DNA of 64,000 nt from Microstegium vimineum (GCA_022036555.1 CM039133.1:41182718-41246717); one strand, 5' to 3'; counted from the first letter of the stretch, positions 11,300 through 21,396 are shown. Program-made: numbers and translations. Notes: generated by a model not told the origin, from the letters alone.

Positions 11300-13008
11300 T
11301 GCTCGTGGGTATTTCTTATGACTATTGGATAATCCGCAAGCGCACAGATTATACCGCTGTAAAACTTAACCTAGGAGTATTCCAAGGTATCGTAATTTAT
11401 TTTATCCCAAGGGAAAGTTGAGCTAGAAATGATAATTAGAGAGAGATCCTAGGAAGTACCTTAACTGAGTACCAACTAGTATAGGGGGGTAAATGATAAA
11501 TGTGATAGGAAGGGGTTGATCAATGAAAGAGCCTAGGTAAATGATACTTAAAATGGACTAGACAGATTAGCTAGGTGGGAGGACAACGAGAGAGTACAAG
11601 GGACTCCAAAGCAATTCACTTACTTCAATATACTTAGCTAATTAACTAGACTAAACACTATAGTTTGTCTTCTCAATACAAGTATGCTAGGCGAGGGGAT
11701 AGATCAGTAGGAGGACAAAACTCCTACCGGACCGCGCCCTCCTGTTGTCTTGAAGCCCTACCTTTTAATAACTTATCTGACACGCGTGGTGGAATACAAA
11801 GGCTAGATAGAGTTGTCACCTTCTACTATCATCCAAGAACAATCCACGCAATAAGCGGTAACGAAGGATAAGCTAATGTATAAGCACCACGCTTACACAC
11901 AACTTAATACTTTTACTACGATCACTAATCAAAGCACCCTATGACAAGCAATGATCGCATACAGAAAAGGTCACAAGGATCACAGACTATAAATGTAAAG
12001 GCTATTAAAGAGCAAAAGTATATAACAATACTATATCTAGTATAGTAATGCTCAAAGTAAATACTAAGTAAAGTAAAGGAAAAGGATAATATATTAATAA
12101 ATATAAAGTCTTACAAAGAAGGAAAGATACAAGAGCTATACCAGACTTTCCAGAAGACAACTCCGGAATCCCAAGCAAGCTCGACTCAACTCTAACTCCC
12201 ACTCTAGACTAACTACTAGAACAATTCTAAGGAATGGAGCTTGTAGGCTTCTTCTTCATGAGTAGAGAGGGGGGTGTGACCCTCTATTTATAGTAGGAGG
12301 TGGAGTAGGGGCTACTCCAGTGCCACGTCAGCAATCCAGGGCCTTCCATCCTCCACCGTTGGATCCAACCGACCTTGCAACCGACCAAAGGATGGATGGA
12401 TGTGATCCAACACGTGGGGAAGGAGTATGGCAGTTGGGGGAAGCCAACCGACCTAGGGGTGGATCGGCTAATCCCCCTATGGCCAGTGGGCCCTCCCTTG
12501 CCTCCTTGGATGAAGTCCCACTGGTCAGGGATTGAGTGGGCCCTGGTGGGGCCAGATGGGGGGTCAGCCGATCCCCCTTGGGGGCTCTGGCCCACCTCGG
12601 CTTCCCAAGTGCTGGTCCCACTTGTCATACATGTTGATTGCTGGTTCTGAGTTGGTTGTCACGTTTATCTCCTTGGGGTGGGCTCATGGATCCATGTGCT
12701 TTGCTTGTGAGCCGTTGAGAGAAAGCACAGAGTGATCCAATGGTTGGAAATCACTCTGGGATGCTTCTCTTGGATCATGGCCGAGAGGGGAGAGCCTGGT
12801 GGGCCCATAGGGTGGTCGGCCGACCCCCTATGTGGGTCCCACTGGCTCTCCTCTAGTTCATTTGTTCATTCTTGCACTCAAACACTCATGGACATGTGGA
12901 ACTGGTTATTTGATAAACTATGCTCATGATGTGTTTGTTTTATCCCTGATCCAGACGTTGGTGGCCACATTTTAGATATGTAAAAGATAGTCATAACTTG
13001 TGCCAACA
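11300..13008 (-). repeat. LTR, minus orientation
   Basis: On the minus strand it starts TGTTGGCACAAG at 13008 and ends at 11300. A minus-strand polypurine tract (AAGCTTGGGGATC) lies just outside at 13009-13025, so it is a 3' LTR on that strand. The TATA-like CTATAAATAGAGG is near 12285. Confidence 0.7.
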
Positions 13009-13465
13009 AGATCCCCAAGCTTAACCTTTGCTTGTCCCGAGCAAACAATCAAACTTAGCTCGATGGATCAGGAGTTGCTACTATGTTTTATATTTCAAGA
13101 GTACTAAGGTTACAACAATCATACTTCTCTTTTGAATGGAAACATTAGCAATAAAGACTCTCCCATATTACCTTAGTCCTTCATGGGGCTTATGGCTTTA
13201 TCCCTTGTCTTGAGAGGTTGAGAGATAGAACAACTTGACATGAGCACTAGTTTTCTCATTCTTTCACAAGTTTCATATCGGAGGTTTTGTAAGATTTTGT
13301 AAAATAAAGACTTAGTGTTCCTCGAATGGTTCTCTCGAGTCGCTCATATGGTGTATGATTCCTCACCAAGGCACAAATCAAAGTTTGCTTTCTTTCATCC
13401 TATCTCTAAAGCTTATGTGGAGCTATAGGTAGGGATCAAAGATGTAGCAAACTCGAAGGATAGCA
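13009..13465 (-). repeat. 3' untranslated internal remnant of the minus-strand element
   Basis: Minus-strand sequence next to the polypurine tract resembles the long untranslated 3' region of grass gypsy elements, and no ORF is seen. It ends at a junction with small repeated filler (GAAGGATAGCAA twice, 13450-13480), where the F-box sequence begins. Confidence 0.5.
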
Positions 13466-13918
13466 ATGAAGGATAGCAAGCGTCTCCGGATTCACCGAAT
13501 TAGCGTAATACAGCATCATGGCCCTGAAGTACATCGCAACATCATCTCTAGTAGCCACCTCCCTACCAATAAGCTCCTGCCCAACAGGATCCTGTCCCTA
13601 CAACATCAACCGCTCCAAACTGCGAAAGAACAAGGCCTCCCGGTGGTAGACATTGAGGAAGCGCTGCTCGAAGGCAGTCTCCAGGAAAGGATAGTAAGGC
13701 CGGCAAAAGTCTTGAACACGCTGAAGAGACACGAGCCGAATCGTCGAAGCGTCGTCGCAAAATTGGCGGAAGAGACGGCAGATTGGACGAATCTTTGCAT
13801 ACTCACGCACATTGTCTCCGCTGTCGATCACATGAAGAAGAATCTGAAAGACCAAGTCCTCCGGCAAAGCCAGCAAGGTGGCGAAACCCACCGCAAGGCA
13901 CGCGCTGTCACCCTCCAT
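13466..13918 (-). pseudogene. F-box protein gene fragment inside the retroelement complex
   Basis: From the ATG at 13918 the protein reads MEGDSACLAVGFATLLALPE, followed by an F-box-like core (LPEDLVFQILLHV, then ICRLFRQFCDD and RLVSLQRV). This is the pattern of grass F-box proteins whose first helix binds SKP1. A TAG stops it after 106 residues (13598-13600). The same frame continues past the stop with family-like sequence (ATRDDVAMYFRAMMLYYAN) to about 13470 and then runs into retroelement sequence. The copy is therefore nonsense-mutated and 3'-truncated. It keeps its own upstream region with a TATA box, so it came from a genomic copy rather than an mRNA. The exact subfamily is uncertain. 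Confidence 0.6.
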
Positions 13919-14097
13919 CTTCGCCGACCAAACCCTAGCACCGACGAACTCTCCTACTCTTCGCCTAAACCTTGCTGGCGGCACGCGTGGGGATGATTAA
14001 CAAAACGGATTGGAATCCTCTTGGATCACCAAGAATATATGGCACCGAATCGTCGGCTATTTGAATCCTAATCGCCGGCTATTGGAATCCTAATAGT

Positions 14098-14105
14098 CTT
14101 TTATA
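14098..14105 (-). promoter_or_regulatory. TATA box of the F-box fragment
   Basis: Minus strand TATAAAAG lies about 180 nt upstream of the ATG at 13918, in sequence unrelated to the surrounding LTR elements. Confidence 0.45.
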
Positions 14106-14319
14106 CCAAGCGGCGCGGCGCTTCGACTTTAAGGGTTTTTGGGAAACCGCAACGATCAAATACGGAACCGCCACGCCGCCTACCTTTTGCGCCTCAAAAA
14201 CGGGCCGATAATCACGCAGATAAAACACGGCCCATTTACTTCCTTCTCCTTACATATTTACTTAAAGTCAATTACATGATTTACGGCTAATAATTTTTCT
14301 TTGCAATATCACCAACGCT

Positions 14320-15229
14320 ACAGTCCCGAGGACTGGGCGCGCATCTTTGTTATTTTTGCAGCAACAGTAGAATGGCTACAGTAACCTGATCGACAAGATT
14401 CACAGAGCTGGTGGCACAAACAAACTCGGGGACTCCGTCGACAGCAACTACCGCCCGAGTACTGATCGCATTCCCGACCAGGATCGGGGGCTTCATCCAA
14501 CTACACGCCAAGCAAGCCTCGGGGACTGCGGCTAAGGCATCGAAGGACAACACCCGGGGACTTACGCCCGGGGACTGCGAATAAAAATCAAATGGCCCCG
14601 ATGCAAGAACCTCTTCAAGCCCTTCCATCAGGCTCGGGGACTACGGGTATTCGCAGTCGTTTCTTACTAAACTAGTATTCCAATTCTTTATTCTCTACAT
14701 ACATGACCCTGATACAAGAAGCTTCTAGTTTCTTACATCAGGCTCGGGGATTACGGGTATTTGCAGTCATTTTTTACAAACTTATGCTTCAATCTTACAT
14801 ACTTTATGCACCATTTTATAAAGCATGGCACCACGTGCATACTTCACCTGCTACCATGCTCGGGGACTAAGTGGGTACACTTCACCTTGCGGTAAATGTA
14901 CTAATTTTCTTCTCGACAAAGCTCTGCTGTTTTGTTTTGCAGATCCTAAGTGGGTACACTTCACCAGGGAAGGACTTTCTAAAAGTTTTTTCTTCTTCAG
15001 CACGTCACATTCTTCCAACAAGCAGTCGCAACATCCGGCAGGGCGACCAGCTCACGCATCAAGCTACGACGACCAGCTCGACCTGGTCGGGAGGCTTCTC
15101 CGAGCAGCACCTCGACCAGTCACCCTGGTCGGGACTCTACGACGACCACTCCGTATGATGGCGACCAGCTGAACACCTCCGAGGATGAAGCTGCGGGCTT
15201 GCCAGAAGAATGCAATGTGCTCAGGGACT
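14320..15229 (+). repeat. 3' untranslated region with repeated polypurine-like motif
   Basis: The motif CTCGGGGACT or a close variant occurs at 14425, 14518, 14553, 14568, 14633, 14743 and 14860. The last version, GCTCAGGGACT, abuts the 3' LTR at 15230 as the polypurine tract. Two copies sit in a repeat of about 110 bp (TACGGGTATT.GCAGTC), and AAGTGGGTACACTTCACC is repeated at about 14869 and 14949. No gene is present. Confidence 0.65.
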
Positions 15230-15662
15230 TGTTGTGGATATTACCTCGGCATATCCCCAGAGACCTTATGGGCCTGCCGACCAGGAGATGGCCCAGCCCG
15301 CGAGGCCTTGCGGCACGTGACCAGCCCGCCGTGCTCGCCAAGGACTCTAAAGAAGTCTTGCTCGCCAATGAAGATCCTAGTAGATAGACTCGGATCCCTT
15401 ACCATACGGAACCGATCGTAATCTGTTAGGATATGGAAATTGTAACACTGCTCCCCGGCTATATAAGGCGAGCAGGGACCCCCCTCAAAAACTCACACAC
15501 AACCTCTCTCAAATCATCTACAGATCTTGTAACCTAATACGCAAGATTAATCCAGCCACCAAAACACAGGACGTAGGGTATTACGGCGACTTACCGGCCT
15601 AAACCTGTATAAATAGCCGTGTCTATGCTCTCTGTGTTACGCTTGATCGCCGTCGTCACACA
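15230..15662 (+). repeat. 3' LTR of the older gypsy element
   Basis: It starts TGTTGTGGATATTACC and ends at CACACA, matching the 5' LTR throughout. The array sequence ATAAGAGATTAAAATGACC resumes directly after it. Confidence 0.85.
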
Positions 15663-16414
15663 GATAAGAGATTAAAATGACCAACCAAACAGTCTGATTG
15701 TTTAACGTATTAGAACAAATAACAAGATCAAAATCCGGTGGCAAACATTCAGATATGGTTGCTAGTATGTACAACTAACGCAAAAAGAAAAGTCTTGTTT
15801 CACATGGCTATGCAGTGGTCGCTTGGACAAAGAAAAATCTTGTTTGGGGGCACAATCATTAACTTTCTGTAGTTTTAATAGGCCTTAGATATCAATTATT
15901 TTGGGTGATTTTATTGAATCAACCGTCCTTCAAAATCTATATTGAGGAGTCCATTTTTAAATTTTCCTATGAATGCAAGAGAAATCTTTTTTTTTTTGCA
16001 GTTCAATATTATTTTTGTGATTTTTAAAGAATTCCTAACAAATTTACCTTTTAGCAGGTGTTTTACTAAATCAAACGTTCTTGAATGTCTATTTTGTGGA
16101 GTAGCTTTTAAACTTTTCCTATGGATACCTCAGTTTTATATTCGACGTCAAAGAAATGTTTTTAAAAAACCGTCCTTGAAAACTGATTTGGACTGCATGC
16201 AAAAATCGTTTGTCTTGAAGCAGCATATGTCGTTATCAATAGTAGTTTATTCTTTGGAACTTATACTAATTAATTAATATAAAATCATATAGATTTAGCT
16301 ATAGTTGGCTTCAGGGCTGACTATACCGCTCCATATCTTGGATAACAAATAGTGTACATTTAATTTAATTTAATTTAATTAATTGAAAACTTGTACATTT
16401 TGTACACGACTTAA

Positions 16415-16600
16415 ATGGCAGGGAAGGAAAATTCCCCACTCACGTCGGCTAAATGTATCGCCATGGGCGAGGAAAAAGGAAACGAGGTGAGATCTATGAA
16501 CCTTAAAGTATACCAGAGTCTCAGAGTGTGTTGTATTTTGATCAAAGACTGTTCTAAGATGTATTGCAAATGGCTATCTTGCACCTTGAGAGGCTTGTAA
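16415..16600 (+). CDS. 61-codon ORF repeated in each array unit, copy 1
   Basis: The ORF starts MAGKENSPLTSAKCIAMGEE in good plant start context (AAATGGCAGG) and ends at TLRGL. It is convergent with the defensin-like gene, about 100 nt beyond that gene's stop. It is six cysteines rich (C-terminal part RVCCILIKDCSKMYC). No family is recognised and no signal peptide is seen. Copies 2 and 3 have the same length but differ mainly by amino-acid changes, which argues against strong selection. It may be non-coding. Confidence 0.25.
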   Translation: MAGKENSPLTSAKCIAMGEEKGNEVRSMNLKVYQSLRVCCILIKDCSKMYCKWLSCTLRGL

Positions 16601-16629
16601 GTTGTAACAATCACGCATCACACGTACTG

Positions 16630-16635
16630 TTTATT
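16630..16635 (-). terminator. Poly(A) signal of defensin-like gene copy 1
   Basis: Minus strand AATAAA lies about 65 nt beyond the stop codon of the gene at 16699-16959. Confidence 0.55.
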
Positions 16636-16698
16636 AATGAAAATTTTTCAAACAATCATACGACGTATCAAAAAGGAAAAAGCTAGTTCCTAGCTAGC

Positions 16699-16959
16699 TT
16701 AAGGGACACCGATGTGCCTGGAGGATTTTGGGTTGCAGCAGCAGGAGGAGCCGTTGCATGATCCGACGCCGTTGAAACCTAAGACGGCGCACGGTCCGCC
16801 GTACACCTCTGGAGTACAGGGACCTTCCGGTACATTTTGGCAGACCGCTCCGAGCTTCTCATGAGTTGCGCCATGTTCAGCCGTAGCAAGGAGTGCAATC
16901 AGCAGCCATATGACGGCGAAAACCAGAACACTCTTGGTGCTTGTCCTGAGTATCGCCAT
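16699..16959 (-). CDS. Defensin-like secreted cysteine-rich peptide, copy 1 (one cysteine lost)
   Basis: The 86-residue protein starts MAILRTSTKSVLVFAVIWLL, a clear signal peptide ending near LLATAEHG. The mature part has the order C-x7-C-x4-Y-x3-C-x10-C-x4-CCC. Copy 3 has cysteine where this copy has tyrosine, so one arm of the CxxxC motif is gone here (TGC to TAC). CxxxC, GxC and CxC are the marks of cysteine-stabilised alpha-beta (defensin-like) peptides, which act in defence or signalling outside the cell. The start was chosen because the TATA box at 17033-17040 is too close to the upstream Met codon at 17016. It is an intronless gene. The missing cysteine leaves seven, so folding is doubtful. 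No exact subfamily is claimed. Confidence 0.7.
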   Translation of the reverse strand: MAILRTSTKSVLVFAVIWLLIALLATAEHGATHEKLGAVCQNVPEGPCTPEVYGGPCAVLGFNGVGSCNGSSCCCNPKSSRHIGVP

Positions 16960-17032
16960 GAATCTAGCTAAAGTCTTCTGCGCTGAGAGAATAATGGTTT
17001 CTTGATGCTCTATCATGGTGCGGGGTCCTTGC

Positions 17033-17040
17033 TTATATAG
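17033..17040 (-). promoter_or_regulatory. TATA box of defensin-like copy 1
   Basis: Minus strand CTATATAAGC lies about 75 nt upstream of the chosen ATG. It is conserved in copy 2 (near 19162), copy 3 (21470-21477) and the remnant near 23532. Confidence 0.65.
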
Positions 17041-17291
17041 ATTGGAACCACGCGCAAGTAATCATGGCTAGTCAATTTCTACCATATTAAAACCAAAACA
17101 TTATGGTACACACCTATCTTCTAATGCATTGTCTCTAGGTGCATATTTATTAGTCGTTAATAGTGCTCCTGTATCGCTGAGGCAACATCAAGTTCTTGTT
17201 TGGTAGGGCACCTACTCCGGTTTCTCATGGCTTATTGCAAGGAGCCCTGCTAATTGGTCATTAAAAACGGCTTTGCTGCATTGACCCAGAG

Positions 17292-17861
17292 CACTAGTAC
17301 ACAAAACATTTCTTAGAAGACGCTAAAATCAGTTTTCAGAGGTAGTTTGAAATACCATTACAATGTCAACGATTGTAAAAATAAATCAATTTTAGGCGAT
17401 CTTAAACAGTCTCTCAAAATGGATTTTAAGGACGGTTCTCTTTAAGACAATCACCCCTAAAAATATATTTTTAGAGTTTTTTAATAAATCATTTAGGGTC
17501 TAATAAAAAATAAAAAACTATATTACAAAGGTATCCCAAAAGGCTAAAGATCGTCCATGGTTCACATGCTTTATTTCTTAGTTGTTTACAATCAGTTGTG
17601 ACTAGTTCTTCGATGTTGTCTATTTGTACTAATGTATAAGAATCTTTTAATCAATATTTTAACTCATAAACAATATTAAATGAGAAAACTTTAACTATAA
17701 AGTTTTAGATCTCGTCGAGCACTACAACTTTCATATAGAACATTTCTCCATCCAAGGTTATTTGTAAAATTCAAAAATTTGAAATTCAAAATCTAAGACT
17801 TAATTTATATATTTGGAACCCTAAATGATCTTAAACAAAAAAAATATCAGCTATAAAATTT
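17292..17861. repeat. CACTA-type terminal sequence in unit 1
   Basis: CACTAGTACACAAAAC starts a block with CCCCTAAAAATATATTTTTAG and paired modules ending in TACAACTTT. The same block begins at 19416 and 21729. No matching right end occurs before unit 2, so this is a copy carried along by the tandem duplication. Confidence 0.55.
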
Positions 17862-18644
17862 TAGATCTCGTTGAGCTCTACAATTTTGATATATATTTTT
17901 CTTCATGTGACTTCAATAAAAAATATGAACACTATGTTAATAATCTCTCCGTCATAAATTATAAATCGTTCTGACATTCTTAGGTAAGAGATTAAAATGA
18001 CCAACCAACAGTCTGATTCTTTAACGTATTAGAACAAATAACAAGATTAAAATCTGGTCGCAACATACAAATATGGTTGCTAGTATGTACAACTCACGCA
18101 AAAAGAAAAGTCTTGTTTCACACGGCTATGCAGTGGTCGCTTGGACAAAGAAAAATCTTGTTTGGGGGCACAATCATTAACTTTTTGTAGTTTTATTAGG
18201 CCTTAGATATCAATTTATTTGGGTGATTTTATTAAATCAACTGTCCTACAAAATCTATATTGAGGAGTCCTTTTTAAAATTTTCCTATGAATGCAAGAGA
18301 AATCTTTTTTTTTTGTGCAGTTCAATATTATTTTCGTGATTTTTAAAGAATTCCTAACAAATTTACCTTTTAGCAGGTGTTTTACTAAATCAAACGTTCT
18401 TGAATGTCTATTTTGTGGAGTAGCTTTTAAACTTTTCTTATGGATACCTCAGTTTTATATTCGACGTCAAAGAAATGTTTTTAAAAAACCGTCCTTGAAA
18501 ATTGATTTGGACTGCATGCAAAAATCGTTTGTCTTGAAGCAGCATATATCGTTATCAATAGTAGTTTATTCTTTGGAACTTATACTAATTAATTAATATA
18601 AAATCATATAGATTTATCTATAGTTGGCTTCAGCGCAGACTTAA

Positions 18645-18830
18645 ATGGCAGGGAAGGAAAATTCCCCACTCACGTCGGCTAAATGTATCGCCATGGGCGA
18701 GGAAAAAGGAAACGAGGTGAGATGTATGAACCTTAAAGCGTACCAGAATTTCAGAATGTGTTGTATTTTGATCAAAGACTGTTCTAAGATGTATTGCAAA
18801 TGTCTATCTGGCACCTTGAGAGGCTTGTAA
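18645..18830 (+). CDS. 61-codon ORF repeated in each array unit, copy 2
   Basis: Same length and start as the ORF at 16415, with changes such as S to C in EVRCMNL and W to C in CKCLSG. The sequence directly upstream is shortened: the TTTAATTTAA microsatellite and neighbours found in copies 1 and 3 are missing. No family is recognised. Confidence 0.22.
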   Translation: MAGKENSPLTSAKCIAMGEEKGNEVRCMNLKAYQNFRMCCILIKDCSKMYCKCLSGTLRGL

Positions 18831-18913
18831 GTTGAAACAATCACGCACCACACGTACTGTTTATTAATGAAAATTTTTCAAACAATCATACGACGTATCA
18901 AAAAGGAAAAAGC

Positions 18914-19084
18914 GCACAGTCCGCCGCACACCTCTGGAGTACAGGGACCTTCCGGTACATTTTAGCAGACCGCTCCGAGCTTCTCTTGAGTTGCGCCATG
19001 TTCAGCCGTAGCAAGGAGTGCAATCAGCAGCCATATGATGGCGAAAACCAGAACAATCTTGGTGCTTGTCCTGAGTATCGCCAT
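18914..19084 (-). pseudogene. Defensin-like peptide, copy 2, broken
   Basis: The ATG at 19084 opens the same signal peptide (MAILRTSTKIVLVFAIIWLL). A CAA-to-TAA change stops translation right after the first mature cysteine (GAVC). The reading frame beyond retains PEGPCTPEVCGGLC, but about 107 bp encoding the rest, including the CCC cluster and the natural stop, is deleted at 18913/18914. This copy cannot make the peptide. The promoter TATA (near 19162) is intact, so a transcript is still possible. Confidence 0.8.
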
Positions 19085-19415
19085 GAATCTAGCTAAAGTC
19101 TTCTGCGCTGAGAGAATAATGGTTTATTGATGCTCTTTCATGGTGCGGGGTCCAAGCTTATATAGATCGGAACCACACGCAAGTAATCATGGCTAGTCAA
19201 TCTCTACCATATTAAAACCAACACATTATGGTACACAACTATCTGCTAATGCATTGTCTCTAGGTGCATATTTATTGGTTGCTAATAGTGTTCCTGTATC
19301 GCTGAGGCAGCATCAAGTTCTTGTTTGGTAGGGCTCCTACTCCGGTTTCTCATGGCTTATTGCAAGGAGCCCTGCTAATTGGTCATTAAAACGGCTTTGT
19401 TGCAATAACCCAGAG

Positions 19416-19982
19416 CACTAGTACACAAAACATTTTTTAAAAGACGCTAGAATCAGTTTTCAGAGGTTGTTTGAAATACCACTACAATGTCAACGATTGT
19501 AAAATTAAGTGAATTTCAGGCGATCTTAAATAGTCTCTAAAAATGGATTTTAAGAACGGTTCTCCATAAGACAATCACCCCTAAAAATATATTTTTAGAG
19601 TTTTTTAATAAATCATTTAGGGTCTAATAAAAATAAAAAACTATATTACAAAGGTATCCCAAAAGGCTAAAGATCATCCATGGTTCACATGCTTTATTTC
19701 TTAGTAGTTTACAATCAGTTGTGACTAGTTCTTCGATGTTGTCTATTTGTACTAATGTATAAGAATCATTAAATCGATATTTTAATTCATAAACAATATT
19801 AAATGAGAAAACTTTAACTATAAAGTTTTAGATCTCGTCGAGCACTACAACTTTCATATAGAACATTTCTCCATCCAAGGTTATTTGAAAAATTCAAAAA
19901 TTTGAAATTCAAAATCTAAGACTTAATTTATATATTTTGAACCCTAAATGATCTCAAACAAAAAAATTATCAGCTATAAAAT
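19416..19982. repeat. CACTA-type terminal sequence in unit 2
   Basis: It repeats the block at 17292-17861 with small changes and again lacks a right end before the next unit. Confidence 0.55.
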
Positions 19983-20851
19983 TTTAGATCTCGTTGAGCT
20001 CTACAATTTTGATATATATTTTTCTTCATGTGACTTCAATAAAAAATATGAACACTATGTTAATAATCTCTCCGTCGTAAATTATAAATCGTTCTGACAT
20101 TCTTAGGTAAGAGATTAAAATGACCAACCAACAGTCTGATTCTTTAACGTATTAGAACAAATAACAAGATTAAAATCTGGTTGCAACATACAGATATGGT
20201 TGCTAGTATGTACAACTCACGCAAAAAGAAAAGTCTTGTTTCACACGGCTATGCAGTGGTCGCTTGGTCAAAGAAAAATCTTGTTTGGGGGCACAAACAT
20301 TAACTTTCTGTAGTTTTAATAGGCCTTAGATATCAATTATTTTGGGTGATTTTATTAAATCAACCGTCCTTCAAAATCTATATTGAGGAGTCCTTTTTTA
20401 AATTTTCCTATGAATGCAAGAGAAATCTTTTTTTTGTGCAGTTCAATATTATTTTTGTGATTTTTAAAGAATTCCTAACAAATTTATCCTTTAACAGGTG
20501 TTTTACTAAATCAAACGTTCTTGAATGTCTATTTCGTGGAGTAGCTTTTAAAGTTTTTTCCTATGGATAGCTCAGTTTTATATTCGGCGTCAAAGAAATG
20601 TTTTTAAAAAACCGTCCTTGAAAATTGATTTGGACTGCATGCAAAAATCATTTGTCTTGAAGTAGCATATGTCGTTATCAGTAGTAGTTTATTCTTTGGA
20701 ACTTATAATAATTAATTAATATAAAATCATATAGATTTAGCTATAGTTGGCTTCAGTGCAGACTATACCGCTCCATATCTAGGATAACAAATAGTGTACA
20801 TTTAATTTAATTTAATTAATTGAAAACTTGTACATTTTGTACACGACTTAA

Positions 20852-21037
20852 ATGGTAGGGAAGGAAACTTCCCCACTCACGTGGGCTAAATATATTGCCA
20901 TGGGGGAGGAAAAAGGCAACGAGGTGAGATGTATGAATCTTGAAGCATATCAGAGTTTCAGAATGTGTTGTATTTTGACCAAAGACTGTTCTAAGATGTA
21001 TTGCAAATTGCTATCTGGCACCTTGAGAGGCTTGTAA
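20852..21037 (+). CDS. 61-codon ORF repeated in each array unit, copy 3
   Basis: The ORF keeps 61 codons and the C-terminus SGTLRGL. It differs from copy 1 at about ten residues (for example A2V, N6T and C14Y). Cysteine positions are not all kept, which weakens a disulfide-peptide reading. No family is recognised. Confidence 0.22.
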   Translation: MVGKETSPLTWAKYIAMGEEKGNEVRCMNLEAYQSFRMCCILTKDCSKMYCKLLSGTLRGL

Positions 21038-21135
21038 GTTGTAACAATCACGCACCACACATATTGTTTATTAATGAAATTTTTTCAAACAATCATACGA
21101 CGTATCAAAAAGGAAAAAGCTAGTTCCTAGCTAGC

Positions 21136-21396
21136 TTAGGGGACACCGATGTGCCCGGAGGATTTTGGGTCGCAGCAGCAGGAGGAGCCGTTGCATGACC
21201 CAACGCCGTTGAAACCTAAGATGGCGCACAGTCCGCGGCACACCTCTGGAGTACAGGGACCTTCCGGTACATTTTGGCAGACCGCTCCGAGCTTCTCTTG
21301 AGGTGTGCCATCTTCAGCCGTAGCAAGGAGTGCAATCAGCAGCCATACGATGGTGAAAACCAGAACACTCTTGGTGCTTGTCCTGAGTAGCGCCAT
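21136..21396 (-). CDS. Defensin-like secreted cysteine-rich peptide, copy 3 (complete)
   Basis: The 86-residue protein has signal peptide MALLRTSTKSVLVFTIVWLL and a mature part with eight cysteines in the order C-x7-C-x4-C-x3-C-x10-C-x4-CCC. CxxxC, GSC and CCC (read as CxC) fit the cysteine-stabilised alpha-beta fold of plant defensin-like peptides. It is the only copy in the array with start, stop, signal peptide and all cysteines, so it is the best candidate for function. A TATA box is at 21470-21477, and an AATAAA-like signal follows the stop at about the same distance as in copy 1. A CACTA-type element begins about 330 bp upstream (21729). Secretion is inferred. Antimicrobial or signalling activity cannot be told from sequence. 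Confidence 0.75.
   Translation of the reverse strand: MALLRTSTKSVLVFTIVWLLIALLATAEDGTPQEKLGAVCQNVPEGPCTPEVCRGLCAILGFNGVGSCNGSSCCCDPKSSGHIGVP

Larger units (their letters stand above)
9403..13008. mobile_element. Inverted pair of related gypsy LTRs nested in the protease gene
   Basis: A plus-strand LTR (9403-11172) and a minus-strand LTR of the same family (13008-11300) face each other across 127 bp. Matching landmarks on opposite strands include TATCAAATAA.CAGTTCCACATG, TGGAGTAGCCCCTACTCCACCT followed by ACTATAAATA, and CTGTGCGCTTG.GGA.TATTC. A single intact element would have direct LTRs, so this is a rearranged or double insertion. Confidence 0.7.
6157..15662 (+). mobile_element. Older Ty3/gypsy element with 433-bp LTRs, inserted in the array
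   Basis: Two matching LTRs (6157-6589 and 15230-15662) enclose degraded gag and protease genes. The flanks read GGTAAG on the left and GATAAG on the right. Both match the uninterrupted array sequence AGGTAAGAGATT, so this is a target-site duplication with one change. By hand count the LTRs differ at about 33 of 433 sites, so the insertion is not recent. Reverse transcriptase and integrase are missing. Their place is taken by an inverted LTR pair and an F-box gene fragment. Confidence 0.85.

Noticed and set aside
15942..16277. 111-codon phenylalanine-rich ORF repeated at 18291
   Set aside because: The third unit copy ends early at 20570 and the frame crosses T-runs of varying length. It looks non-coding.
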